Shown in pieces: positions 41,616 to 50,777 of a stretch of DNA of 64,000 nt; position 1 is the stretch's first letter; each line of letters starts with the position of its first letter. The translations under genes and the position numbers were made by a program. Source of the stretch: Burkholderia pyrrocinia (GTDB taxonomy: Bacteria > Pseudomonadota > Gammaproteobacteria > Burkholderiales > Burkholderiaceae); NCBI RefSeq assembly GCF_001028665.1, contig NZ_CP011505.1, positions 124,001 through 188,000 on the forward strand. The letters run 5' to 3'. The notes below the pieces were generated by a model. The model was given only the letters and a program-made list of their open reading frames with translations. It made no database searches and was not told the origin of the DNA.

Positions 41616-44600
41616 ATGACCCGAAACGTCGACACCATTTACTATCTCACGCCTCTTCAGCGAGGCATGCTCCACCATTCACGGCTCGATCCGGCGTCCG
41701 GCATCTACGTCGAGCAATTTTCCTGCGTGCTGGAGGGTTCACTCGACGTCGAGCGATTCCGGGGTGCTTGGGAAACCGTCGTGCACCGCCATGACACGCT
41801 CAAGACGTTGTTCATCCGCCTGCATGAGGAGAAGCCGTTGCAGGCCGTCCGGCATACGGTCGGATTGCCGTTCGATGTGATCGACTGGCGTGACCATGCG
41901 GCCGATGAACAAGCGAGTCGCTTCGAACTTCTGCTGGCCAGCGATCGCACGCGAGGCTTCGATTTTGGCGTGGCCCCGCTGATGCGCGTCACGCTGATCG
42001 TGCTCGGTAACGCGCGATATCGATTCCTCTGGACCTATCATCACGCGATCCTCGACGGTTGGTCGATGCCCTTGCTGCTCGGCGAGGTTTTTCAGCGCTA
42101 TGCGCGTCCGGACGTGCCGCTGCCCGCCGTTACACAGGATTTTCGCGACTATGTCGCATGGTTGCGTACGCACGACAGCGCTCGTTCACTCGATTATTGG
42201 CGCGACATGCTGCGCGGCTATCGCACCCCGGCAGGATTCGCACCGTCGGTCGTCCCTTCGGCGGCAACACGTCCCACGGTCGACCAGGACGCACGTCGCA
42301 CGCTCGCGGTATCGACCGGCACGATGCCGAAGGCGTGGATGGAGGCTGCCGCCCGCGCGTGCCGCCGCGATCGGGTGACGCTCAATACGCTATGCCAGGG
42401 CGCGTGGGCGACGCTCCTCGCACGTTATGCCGGCAGCAACGACATCGTGAGCGGAATCGTCGTATCGGGGCGTACGGCGGATGTGGACGGCATCGAGCGG
42501 ATGGCCGGCTTGTTCATCAACACGCTGCCTTGGCGTGCCAGACTCGACGGCGAGCTCGATACGGCGACCTGGTTGCGAGGCTTGCAGGCGGACACGCAAG
42601 CGCTGGAGCAGCATGCGCAGAGCGCCCTCGCGGATGTGCTGAATTGCAGCGAGGTGTCACGCCAGAAATCGCTGTTCGATACGCTTTACGTGTTCGAAAA
42701 CTACCCGGGCAGGGACGCGTTCGATCGGCTCGCGGCGAGTTGCGGGCTGCGGATCGACGACCCGCGTGCGGTCGAGGAAACGAGTTATGCGCTGGCGCTC
42801 ATCGTATTGCCGACGGATACGCTGACGTTTCAATTGACGTATGACACTGCGCGATTCGACGCCGCGTTCATCGAACGCGTCGCCGAGCAATACCGTCGGC
42901 TGCTCCAGGTCCTGATCGACGCTACACCGCGTCAAGTTCGCGATCTCGTACTCGACGTGCCGTCGTCGCTCGTTGCAGGGCCGACCCGGGAGAAGCCTGC
43001 GCAATCGGCGATCGGCGACGCGACGTTGTACGCACCTATCGCCCGGCACGCAACCCGAATGCCGGATCGAATCGCGTTCTCGTCGCTGGATGACCGTCAG
43101 TCGCCGGGCGATGCGCGCGGTGTCACGTACGGCGTGCTCGCGGATCGCGTTCAGCGCGCCGTTTATCAATGGCGGAATTTCGGCTATCGGCCGGGCGAAC
43201 GCGTACTGGTCGCGTGCGACGACCCTGTCTCTGGGCTCGTGCTGCTGCTGTCCGGACTGATGTACGGCGTCGATTGCGTGATCGCCGACCCTGATCTGCC
43301 ATCGTCCGCGTTCGACGCCGTTACCGATCTCAGCTGGTGTCCGGAGCCGCTGCGAAGCTGCGTGACCACCGTCCGGCATACGCCGTTGACGGGTGTCGTC
43401 TGCTACGTGTTCGACGAGCGCGACCCGATGTATGGTCAGATCGACGGCACGATGGAAGACCATGCGGATCCGGCGCAGGGGGCCTGTTCGTTGCTGCGGC
43501 GCGACGCCGCCGGTGACTGGCGGGTCCTGCGTTACACGCATGCTCAACTCGTCGAAGCGGCGCGCGTGTTCTCGGCGACGTTTCCCGCGGGTGCGTCGCA
43601 GGATGTCGCCTTTGGCGAAGGGCTGTTGTCGCACACGGCGTTGTGGACGGTACTGGGGGCACTGAGTGCAGGATTGTCGCTCCGCCAGATTGCGAGCGCC
43701 GGTGATCCGGCGTTTCTGCAGCGGGCGGCTTTCGCGGATACGCACTGGCACAGCGTCGTCTTGAGTCCGGAGGCGACGCGCCACCTCGCGATCGCATCCG
43801 CCGACCTGTCGGGAGACGGGATCCGTGCGGACTGGGTGATAGCCGACGCACGCTCGTTGACGCGACAGGGTGCGGTCAGGCTCGCCGAGCTCGCGCCGCA
43901 CGCGCAGCGCATCCGACGTCTGTGCTGGCCGGCGTGGTCGATTCCGCATGCCGTCTTGTCGGCAGACGTGTCCGACGGATTCGAAACGGGTGCGGTGTCT
44001 GCCGGCAGCACGGTATTCGTTGCGGACACGCATCTGAACCCGGCGGGCGTGGACGCACTCGGCAAGCTGGTCGTAACGGGACATTCCGTACCGGACCTGA
44101 TGCTGCGCAACGGCAAGGCGGACCGGGACAACCTGATCGTCACGCGCAACGGTGCGTGTCTGCGCACCACGCTGGACGCGTGGCACACGGAACGTGGCTG
44201 CCATGCGCAACTGCCCGACACCGGCGCTTTCGCGGAACTGATGACGGTAGGCTGGCTCGATCTGGAAGTCGACGTCGCGCGCATCGCGGGCATCGACGAG
44301 GTCGCGCTCGTGGAGCGGATCTCGGATGGCGGCGACTGGGAGGTTGTACTTTTCCACGACAGTGCTGCCGTCGGCGCGGCGGATATCGCGCGCCGGCTCG
44401 TCGGCCGGCGCGGCGTGCCGGAACTGTCTCCCGGCGCGATCCTCGCCGTTGCGGATCTGCCGCGCTCCCCGAACGGCACCATCGACCGTGTGAGGTTGCT
44501 TGCCGGTGACGTCGAGATCCGCAGGGATGACGGTCATGTGGCGCCTCGGGACGTGGTCGAAACGGCGATTCACGAGATCTGGCGCATCCTGCTGAAGCAG

Positions 44601-45977
44601 CAGCGGATCGGCATTCACGACAATTACTTCGATCTCGGCGGGGACTCGCTTCAGGCAACCGTGATGCTGTATCAGATCAACGAGCGGCTGCAGCACCAGA
44701 TCGACATGGACACGCTGCTCGCCGCGCCGACTATTGCCGGCCTGGCCGCCAGTATCGCGAATGGCAGTCTGAATCGCGATATGCCGCCCGTCGATTTGCG
44801 TGGGGAAGCGCAGCTCGATCCGGCGATCGAGACACGGCAGCCGTATGCCCGGCGACCGTATCGCACCGTGCTGCTCACCGGCGCCACGGGATTCCTCGGC
44901 GTGCACCTGCTCCACACGCTGCTCGCGACGACCGACGCTCGCGTGATGTGCGTCGTCCGTGCCGACGATCCGGTCGCCGGCGTACGGCGCATCGAGGCCG
45001 CAATGCAGTCGCATGGCTTGTGGGACGTGCGGCACGCGCATCGGATCATCGCCGTGCCGGGTGATCTCGGTGAACCGAACCTGGGTTTGTCGACCGCAGC
45101 ATTCGAGGCGCTCGCAAGTGAAATCGATGCGATCTACCACAATGGGGCGCTGGTCAACTTCGTCTATCCGTACGCGACGCTGAAGCAGGTCAACGTGCTG
45201 GCCACCCAGGACATCATCAGACTGGCGAGCCTGCATCGGGTGACGCCGATTCACTACGTGTCGACGGTCGGTACGCTCGATCGCTATTCGGATGCATTGC
45301 CGGAAGCGCTTGCAGTGCCGTTCCACGAACACCTGACGAGCGGCTATGAACAGAGCAAATGGGTCGCCGAGCAACTGCTCGTTCAGGCGCACGCACGCGG
45401 CGTTCCCGTCACCGTGTATCGTCCGGCGCGGATCGTGGGACATTCGGAGAGCGGACGAATGAACCTGGACGATCTGTTTTGCCGGTTGATCAAGGGAATC
45501 ATCTTGTTCGGAAAGGCACCTCGGGACGTCGGGTTCGACAACATCCTGCCTGTCGACGTCGTCAGCCGGATCATCGTGAGCGCGTCGCTCGAGCCGACTG
45601 CTGCGGGGCAGGGGGTGCACGTGATCAATCCGCGCTGGAACTCGCTGGATGCACTGGTCGATTTTATCGAGGACGAAGGCTTCCCGATCGAGCGGATGGG
45701 CTATGACGCGTGGCTTGCCGCACTGGCAGAGCATGTACGACGCGACCCGTCGCACCCGCTGTCGATGTTGATTCCGGTGCTGAAGAAGCTGAACCCTGCC
45801 GCGGATCCGACGGTCGGGCGCATTCTGCCGATCGACGTCACGCAACTGAAGCGGCTCGCGGGCGGCGTGCTGGCATCGAGCCTGCGGCCGACGAACGACT
45901 GGTTGCGCACCTTCTTCGACTACTTTTACGAATCGGGCTTTCTCGAACGGGCACACGCGAAGCTGGCCTCGGCGTGA
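41616..45977 (+). CDS. NRPS module: C-degenerate A-PCP-thioester reductase
   Basis: This 1453-residue protein has a condensation domain with HHAILDGWS (His143, Asp147), suited to a D-configured donor. Residues 460-960 keep the length of an adenylation domain but not its motifs: the A3 site reads CSLLRRDAAGDW, A5 is absent, and A10 reads SPNGTIDRV with Thr in place of Lys. The PCP serine is Ser1011 in LGGDSL. The C-terminal reductase (from about 1080) has LLTGATGFLG, a serine in HYVSTVGTL, and Tyr1244/Lys1248 in YEQSKW. It should release the product as an aldehyde or, by a second reduction, an alcohol. It is the last gene of the assembly operon and is followed by a strong terminator. Confidence 0.92.
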   Translation: MTRNVDTIYYLTPLQRGMLHHSRLDPASGIYVEQFSCVLEGSLDVERFRGAWETVVHRHDTLKTLFIRLHEEKPLQAVRHTVGLPFDVIDWRDHAADEQASRFELLLASDRTRGFDFGVAPLMRVTLIVLGNARYRFLWTYHHAILDGWSMPLLLGEVFQRYARPDVPLPAVTQDFRDYVAWLRTHDSARSLDYWRDMLRGYRTPAGFAPSVVPSAATRPTVDQDARRTLAVSTGTMPKAWMEAAARACRRDRVTLNTLCQGAWATLLARYAGSNDIVSGIVVSGRTADVDGIERMAGLFINTLPWRARLDGELDTATWLRGLQADTQALEQHAQSALADVLNCSEVSRQKSLFDTLYVFENYPGRDAFDRLAASCGLRIDDPRAVEETSYALALIVLPTDTLTFQLTYDTARFDAAFIERVAEQYRRLLQVLIDATPRQVRDLVLDVPSSLVAGPTREKPAQSAIGDATLYAPIARHATRMPDRIAFSSLDDRQSPGDARGVTYGVLADRVQRAVYQWRNFGYRPGERVLVACDDPVSGLVLLLSGLMYGVDCVIADPDLPSSAFDAVTDLSWCPEPLRSCVTTVRHTPLTGVVCYVFDERDPMYGQIDGTMEDHADPAQGACSLLRRDAAGDWRVLRYTHAQLVEAARVFSATFPAGASQDVAFGEGLLSHTALWTVLGALSAGLSLRQIASAGDPAFLQRAAFADTHWHSVVLSPEATRHLAIASADLSGDGIRADWVIADARSLTRQGAVRLAELAPHAQRIRRLCWPAWSIPHAVLSADVSDGFETGAVSAGSTVFVADTHLNPAGVDALGKLVVTGHSVPDLMLRNGKADRDNLIVTRNGACLRTTLDAWHTERGCHAQLPDTGAFAELMTVGWLDLEVDVARIAGIDEVALVERISDGGDWEVVLFHDSAAVGAADIARRLVGRRGVPELSPGAILAVADLPRSPNGTIDRVRLLAGDVEIRRDDGHVAPRDVVETAIHEIWRILLKQQRIGIHDNYFDLGGDSLQATVMLYQINERLQHQIDMDTLLAAPTIAGLAASIANGSLNRDMPPVDLRGEAQLDPAIETRQPYARRPYRTVLLTGATGFLGVHLLHTLLATTDARVMCVVRADDPVAGVRRIEAAMQSHGLWDVRHAHRIIAVPGDLGEPNLGLSTAAFEALASEIDAIYHNGALVNFVYPYATLKQVNVLATQDIIRLASLHRVTPIHYVSTVGTLDRYSDALPEALAVPFHEHLTSGYEQSKWVAEQLLVQAHARGVPVTVYRPARIVGHSESGRMNLDDLFCRLIKGIILFGKAPRDVGFDNILPVDVVSRIIVSASLEPTAAGQGVHVINPRWNSLDALVDFIEDEGFPIERMGYDAWLAALAEHVRRDPSHPLSMLIPVLKKLNPAADPTVGRILPIDVTQLKRLAGGVLASSLRPTNDWLRTFFDYFYESGFLERAHAKLASA

Positions 45978-45985
45978 GGAATTCG

Positions 45986-46018
45986 GGCGCGTCGGCAGCT
46001 CGCGCCGGCGCGCCTTTT
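45986..46018 (+). terminator. Strong intrinsic terminator of the assembly-line operon
   Basis: GGCGCGTCGGC (45986-45996) pairs with GCCGGCGCGCC (46004-46014) over 11 base pairs with one G-U pair and a seven-base loop. It is followed by TTTT. It lies eight bases after the NRPS stop and separates that operon from the iron-uptake genes. Confidence 0.75.
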
Positions 46019-46174
46019 CGAGGATCGATGCCTGCAACCGGCGATCGCGGGCTTGCGGCAAGCAGGTCGGGACGGGCCGGTCTGCGGGCCACGCCTGCGT
46101 CGCCGGGCGTGATCGCCGCAATGGTCGGGATTCATCGACTCGCGCGAACCCATGGAACCTCCAATCTCAAAATA

Positions 46175-46203
46175 TTGCGTTAACCAGTTGAATTGGTTTA
46201 TAA
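46175..46203 (+). promoter_or_regulatory. Sigma-70 promoter of the FecI-like gene
   Basis: TTGCGT (46175-46180) and TTATAA (46198-46203) are separated by 17 bases. A Fur box begins three bases further on. The segment AACCA-N7-TGGTT within the spacer is a short inverted repeat. Confidence 0.55.
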
Positions 46204-46205
46204 AT

Positions 46206-46224
46206 AGTAATGATTCGCATTTTC
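46206..46224 (+). promoter_or_regulatory. Fur box
   Basis: AGTAATGATTCGCATTTTC matches the 19-base Fur consensus at 13 positions. It sits immediately downstream of the predicted -10 hexamer and 39 bases upstream of the sigma-factor ATG, so iron-bound Fur would block transcription. Confidence 0.7.
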
Positions 46225-46263
46225 TTTCTCGTCTCTCGCCTTTAAAGCCGAAGGGGTTGTTCC

Positions 46264-46791
46264 ATGTCCGTCGCCCAACTCGCCGTGTATCACGATGTGC
46301 AGGCTCTTTATCGCGACCACCATGCCTGGTTGCAGGGCTGGCTGCGCAGGCGACTGGGTAACGCTTTCGATGCGGCGGACCTTGCCCAGGACGCATTTCT
46401 TCGCCTGATCCTCAAGTCGGTGCCGAAGCGCTTCGACAGCGATGCCGAGGCGCGGGCCTACCTGCGCGCGATGGCGCAGGGCATGTGCATCGACCTGTTC
46501 CGCCGCCGGCAGGTCGAGCAGGCGTGGCTCGATGCGCTCGCCGCGCAGCCGGAGCCCTGCGAGCCTTCGCCCGAATCCCGTGCGATCGTCATCGAGACGC
46601 TGATGGAAATCGGCGCGCTCATCAGCCGGCTGTCGGACAAAGCGAGGGACGCGTTCGTCATGGCGCAGATTCATGGCCTGTCCACTCGCGAGATCGCCGA
46701 CGAACTCGGTGTATCGGCTCGCATGGTGCAGAAGTATCTCGCTCAGGCGATGCTGCAGCTGGCCCTGGTCGACGCCGGCATCAATCACTGA
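46264..46791 (+). CDS. FecI-like ECF sigma factor
   Basis: This 175-residue protein has a sigma-70 region 2 (DAADLAQDAFLRLI, about residues 35-50). Region 4 is a helix-turn-helix (ALISRLSDKARDAFVMAQ through LSTREIADELGVSARMVQKYL). It fits the iron-starvation group of ECF factors that respond to an outer-membrane receptor through a FecR partner. The FecR-like gene follows three bases after its stop and a TonB receptor with a signalling domain follows that. A Fur box and promoter lie upstream. Its expected target is the receptor/ABC operon. Confidence 0.92.
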   Translation: MSVAQLAVYHDVQALYRDHHAWLQGWLRRRLGNAFDAADLAQDAFLRLILKSVPKRFDSDAEARAYLRAMAQGMCIDLFRRRQVEQAWLDALAAQPEPCEPSPESRAIVIETLMEIGALISRLSDKARDAFVMAQIHGLSTREIADELGVSARMVQKYLAQAMLQLALVDAGINH

Positions 46792-46794
46792 CCG

Positions 46795-47808
46795 ATGGCC
46801 GCCTCGTCGTCTTCCTCCACCGTGGAGCCCGGTACCCAGGCCGATTTCGAAAGCCTCGAGCAAGCCGCCAACTGGTTTGCGCTGCTGCACGCCGATGGCG
46901 GGAGCAGCGAGCATCGTGGCGCGTGGGCGGCGTGGCTGGCAGAGCGGCCGGAACATCGGCGAGCGTGGGCGCATGTCGAAGCGGTCAGCCGTCGATTCGC
47001 GCCGCTGAGGAGCGAGAGCCAGGGCGAGCGCGATGCTGCCGCAGCAGCCGTGCACGTTTCCGCGACACGTTCGGCGAGCCGGCGCCACGTGCTGGGCAGT
47101 CTCGCGGCGCTGGCCGGGACCGGTCTCGCCGGCTGGCTCGCCTGGCGTTTCACGCCGCTGCCGGCCCGCGTCATGGCATGGCGGTCGGATTACCGCACCG
47201 GCGTTGGCGAGCGACGGGATGTGCAGCTCGCCGACGGCACGCGAGTGTGGTTGAACACGAACAGTGCATTCGACGTTCACTACGACGACACCCAGCGGGT
47301 CCTGACGCTGACGATGGGCGAAATGCTCATCGATACGGCCAAGGACAGTCAGGGGCGTGCGTTCTTCGTCGACACGCCGAATGGCCGGATGCAGGCGTTG
47401 GGTACCCGGTTCACCGTACGGCAATCCGGCGCGCGCACGCTGCTGGCCGTATTCAACGGCCGGGTCGAGATTCGCAACCTGGCCGGGCACGTCGAAATCG
47501 TGCAGGCCGGTCAGCAGCGGCAGTTCACGGCGGATGCGATCGACGCGCCGGAGCGAGTCGATCCCGCACGCGAAACGTGGTCGCGCGGCGTGATCCTGGC
47601 TGACGACGTCACGCTCGACGCGCTGATCGCCGAACTGGATCGCTATCAGCACGGGCACATCGGCGTCGATCCGGCGGTGGCGGGCATTCGCGTCGTCGGC
47701 CGTTTCCCTGCCGACAACCCCGGCCAGATGCTCGCGATGCTGGAACGCGACCTGCCGATCCGCGTACGTCGCACGTTGCCGTGGTGGGTCACGATCGAAG
47801 CCCGGTGA
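46795..47808 (+). CDS. FecR-like anti-sigma/sigma regulator
   Basis: This 337-residue protein has an N-terminal cytoplasmic DUF4880 region (FESLEQAANWFALLHA). A single membrane segment (about 99-120) is preceded by SRRHVLG, which contains a twin-arginine pair as seen in some FecR relatives. The periplasmic FecR domain (LADGTRVWLNTNSAFDV and onward) follows, with a C-terminal secretin/TonB-like segment. FecR proteins sense the occupied receptor in the periplasm and control the ECF factor in the cytoplasm. It lies directly after the FecI-like gene and upstream of the receptor gene. Confidence 0.9.
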   Translation: MAASSSSSTVEPGTQADFESLEQAANWFALLHADGGSSEHRGAWAAWLAERPEHRRAWAHVEAVSRRFAPLRSESQGERDAAAAAVHVSATRSASRRHVLGSLAALAGTGLAGWLAWRFTPLPARVMAWRSDYRTGVGERRDVQLADGTRVWLNTNSAFDVHYDDTQRVLTLTMGEMLIDTAKDSQGRAFFVDTPNGRMQALGTRFTVRQSGARTLLAVFNGRVEIRNLAGHVEIVQAGQQRQFTADAIDAPERVDPARETWSRGVILADDVTLDALIAELDRYQHGHIGVDPAVAGIRVVGRFPADNPGQMLAMLERDLPIRVRRTLPWWVTIEAR

Positions 47809-48162
47809 CGGGTGCGATGCCGGCCCGAGTCCGGGCTTCGGAGCGTATCTCGCCCTGCGGCAAAAAAACTCCGGTTCTGGTTCGCGTTTCCGGGCGTCAT
47901 CCGATTAACAGATGAAAGAGGACCATTCGGAGATCAATCAGTGCTCTGAACGCCGACCCGGCGCCATCAGGCGGGGCAACTGCTCCGGCCTGACGGTGCC
48001 TGCTTCCGCCCGGAAACAGGCACCGTCGCGATGGCGACAGTCGCAGCCAGCATGGCGCCGCCCGAACGACCGGGCGCGGCCGCTATCAAGCCAAGGTATC
48101 CGGCTCTGTTAGACGCGCGATGGACCTCCCCTTGGTCACTTCATTCTCAAGGAATGCCGTCG
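47809..48162. other. Gap between FecR and receptor genes
   Basis: These 354 bases hold a small hairpin (GCCCG-N4-CGGGC, 47824-47837) just after the FecR stop and a very stable near-palindrome at 47992-48027. An ECF-type promoter for the receptor gene is expected here, but I could not pick it out with confidence. No gene is visible. Confidence 0.5.
47992..48027. repeat. 36-base near-perfect palindrome (hairpin)
   Basis: A 17-base left arm (47992-48008, starting GACGGTGCCTG) and a 17-base right arm (48011-48027, ending CAGGCACCGTC) are complementary at 16 positions, with two bases between. There is no T-run after it. It could be an mRNA hairpin separating regulator and receptor messages, a binding site, or a mobile-repeat remnant. 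Confidence 0.65.
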
Positions 48163-50655
48163 ATGCATTGCCCGTCGTTTTCGTCGAATCCCGATTTTTC
48201 GTTGCCCGTGCGCAGCGGCGCACGGATGCGCACCGCGCACCGTCCCGCTGCGCACGCCGTGCGCTGTGCCGTTGTCGGCATCGCGCTCGCCGGGAGCGGC
48301 GCGTGGCAAGTGGCGTCCGCCCAGTCTGCCGCCGGCGCGGCGGTGCCAGCGGCTACCCGGCGTTACGACGTTCCGGCCGGCCCGCTGTCTGCGTCGCTGA
48401 ACCGTCTTGCCGATCAGGCCAACGTGATGCTCAGCGTGCCCGGCGACCTGACGGCCGGGAAGACCAGCGCGGGCGTCCATGGCACGTACTCGGTACAGGG
48501 TGCATTCCAGGCATTGCTGGGCGGCACGGGCCTGGAGCCGGTGCAGCAGTCCGACGGCAGCTTCTCGCTGCGCCCGGCTCCTGCCGCGGCGGCAGGTGCC
48601 GAAGCCGCCGTGCTGCCGGCCGTGAAGGTCCTCGGCAAGCGGATCGATGACGCGGTTCCCGAGGTTTATGCGGGGGGGCAGGTGGCACAGGGCGCGAAAG
48701 TCGGCCTGCTCGGCAATCGCGACTATATGGACACGCCGTTCAGCATCTCGAGCTATACGGAAAAGCTGATCCGCGACCAGCAGTCGACCAGCGTTGCAGA
48801 TCTGCTGACCACGACGGATCCATCGGTCCGTGCGGCGATCGACAGCACCAACCGCTACGACGCGATTACGATTCGCGGGTTGCGTGTCGAGAACGGCGAG
48901 ATCGCGCTCAATGGCCTGTACGGGCTCGTGCCGGCCTATCGCGTCGGCGCGGATCCGGTCGAACGGGTCGAAATCCTCAAGGGGCCGGGTGCATTGCTGA
49001 ACGGGATGATGCCGCAGGGCAGCGTCGGCGGCAGCGTGAACGTCGTGACGAAGCGTGCCGACGACACGCCGCTCAACCGCCTGACCGCCGAATACGCGTC
49101 GAGCTCGGTGTTCGGCGGCCATGCCGACATCGGCAGGCGCTTCGGCCAGAACGGCGAGTTCGGTGTACGCGTCAACGCGGCCCACCGCGAAGGCGACACG
49201 CCGATCGACGAACAATCGCGGCGCAACACGTCGCTGTCGGTCGGGCTGGATTACCGCGGCCGCCGCCTGCGCGTGTCCGGCGACGTGATCTACCAGGAGG
49301 ACTTCATGCGGGCACCGGTGCGCGGCTACACACCGATCGCCGGCATCGCGGTGCCGGAGGCGCCGAATTCGCGGACCAATCTCGCGCAGACGTTTTCCTA
49401 TTCGAATTCCCACAGCCTGACGGCGCTCGGGCGCGCCGAGTACGATCTGTCGTCGAACGTGACGCTGTTCGGCGCGGTCGGCATGAACCGCTTTGGCTTC
49501 GACAAGCTGGAAGACCCGGGCGCGACGATCATCAATGCGCGGGGCGACGCGAGGTCCACGTCGAGATACCAGTCGGGCGCGTCGCATGCGCTGTCGGCCG
49601 AGACGGGGGCGCGGACGCGTTTCAAGACGGGCCCGATCGATCACCAGCTCGTCGTGAGCAGCAGCTACCTGCAGCAGACGACGTGGTTCGGTCAGACCGC
49701 CTACGGCAGCTACGCGACGAACATCTACATGCCGACCCGCCTCGCCGGGCCGGGGGCGCCGGTCTCGGTGTCGCCCGAAGCGAAGGACAGCGCGCAGATC
49801 CTGCGCAGCATCGGCGTGGCCGATACGCTGTCCGCCGCCGGCGGGCTCGTGCAGCTCACGGTCGGCGTGCGTCGCCAGCAGGTGAGCAGCCGCAACTTCG
49901 ACACGTCCGGCGCGGAAACGTCGCACTACGACCAGGGTGCGACGACGCCGTCCGTCGCGCTCGTCGTCCGGCCGCTCGACCAGCTGTCGTTCTATGCGAA
50001 TTACATCGAGGCGCTGACGCCCGGTTCGGCGCCGCCGCCCGACGCGGCGAACCCGAACCAGGTGTTCGCGCCGTTCAAGTCGAAGCAATACGAAGTCGGC
50101 ACCAAGCTCGATCTCGGCAGGTTCGGCGCAACGCTCGGGCTGTTCCAGATCGACGTGCCGAGCGGGATCGTCGACCCGGTCAGCAAGCTGTTCAGCCTCA
50201 ACGGGCTGCAGCGCAATCGCGGTCTCGAACTGTCCGGCTTCGGCGAAGTGACGCGCGACGTGCGCCTGCTGGGCGGCGTCACGTGGCTCGATGCGCGGCT
50301 GCGCCGCACGCAGGGTGGCGTGTACGACGGCAATCATGCGGTCGGCGCGCCGTCGCTGCAGGCCACGCTCGGCGCGGAATGGGATACGCCGTTCGTGCCG
50401 GGCGTCACGCTGACGAGCCGGATGATCTACACCGGCAAGGCCTACGTGAGCCAGGACAACACGCAGCACGTGCCGAGCTGGACGCGCTTCGATCTGGGCG
50501 GTCGCTACACGACGAAAGTGGCCGGCCGCGACGTGACGCTGCGAGCGAACGTGACGAACCTGTTCAACCGCGACTACTGGCAGGCGAACCCGACCGGGTA
50601 TCTGTTCACGGGGGCGCCGCGCACGTTCTGGCTGTCGGTGTCGACCGACCTGTGA
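48163..50655 (+). CDS. TonB-dependent siderophore receptor with signalling domain (FecA/FpvA type)
   Basis: This protein of about 830 residues has a long basic signal sequence ending near VASAQ. Next is an STN signalling domain (RRYDVPAGPLSASLNRLADQ), then a TonB-box-like AVLPAVKVLG, the plug (IRGLRVENGEIALNG, VERVEILKGPGALLNG) and a 22-strand barrel ending in SVSTDL. The STN domain marks receptors that signal through FecR to an ECF factor, both encoded upstream. ATG 48163 has AAGGA eight bases upstream; ATG 48154 is too close to it. The barrel type is that of hydroxamate/catecholate siderophore receptors, but the ligand cannot be read. Confidence 0.92.
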   Translation: MHCPSFSSNPDFSLPVRSGARMRTAHRPAAHAVRCAVVGIALAGSGAWQVASAQSAAGAAVPAATRRYDVPAGPLSASLNRLADQANVMLSVPGDLTAGKTSAGVHGTYSVQGAFQALLGGTGLEPVQQSDGSFSLRPAPAAAAGAEAAVLPAVKVLGKRIDDAVPEVYAGGQVAQGAKVGLLGNRDYMDTPFSISSYTEKLIRDQQSTSVADLLTTTDPSVRAAIDSTNRYDAITIRGLRVENGEIALNGLYGLVPAYRVGADPVERVEILKGPGALLNGMMPQGSVGGSVNVVTKRADDTPLNRLTAEYASSSVFGGHADIGRRFGQNGEFGVRVNAAHREGDTPIDEQSRRNTSLSVGLDYRGRRLRVSGDVIYQEDFMRAPVRGYTPIAGIAVPEAPNSRTNLAQTFSYSNSHSLTALGRAEYDLSSNVTLFGAVGMNRFGFDKLEDPGATIINARGDARSTSRYQSGASHALSAETGARTRFKTGPIDHQLVVSSSYLQQTTWFGQTAYGSYATNIYMPTRLAGPGAPVSVSPEAKDSAQILRSIGVADTLSAAGGLVQLTVGVRRQQVSSRNFDTSGAETSHYDQGATTPSVALVVRPLDQLSFYANYIEALTPGSAPPPDAANPNQVFAPFKSKQYEVGTKLDLGRFGATLGLFQIDVPSGIVDPVSKLFSLNGLQRNRGLELSGFGEVTRDVRLLGGVTWLDARLRRTQGGVYDGNHAVGAPSLQATLGAEWDTPFVPGVTLTSRMIYTGKAYVSQDNTQHVPSWTRFDLGGRYTTKVAGRDVTLRANVTNLFNRDYWQANPTGYLFTGAPRTFWLSVSTDL

Positions 50656-50777
50656 TGGACGCCGTCAATCTGGTCGCATTCGCGAGCGGGCAGGGCGCCA
50701 CCGCGACGATGCTGCTGCGCAAGTTCGCGTGCCGGCCGGGCGCGCTGGTGAAACAGGCCGGAGCGACACGATCGTGA
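50655..50777 (+). CDS. Short coupled open frame between receptor and permease genes
   Basis: A 40-codon frame begins at an ATG overlapping the last base of the receptor stop. It ends with TGA overlapping the GTG start of the permease. Both junctions are of the kind used for translational coupling. The peptide (MDAVNLVAFASGQGATATML...) has no recognised family. It may be a coupling leader only. Confidence 0.35.
   Translation: MDAVNLVAFASGQGATATMLLRKFACRPGALVKQAGATRS

Noticed and set aside
42657..46121. A 1154-codon open frame on the minus strand
   Set aside because: Antisense to the second NRPS, whose domain motifs are clear. The translation is Arg-rich without recognisable features.
48136..50469. 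A 777-codon open frame on the minus strand
   Set aside because: Antisense to the TonB receptor gene, which has signal peptide, STN, plug and barrel in order.
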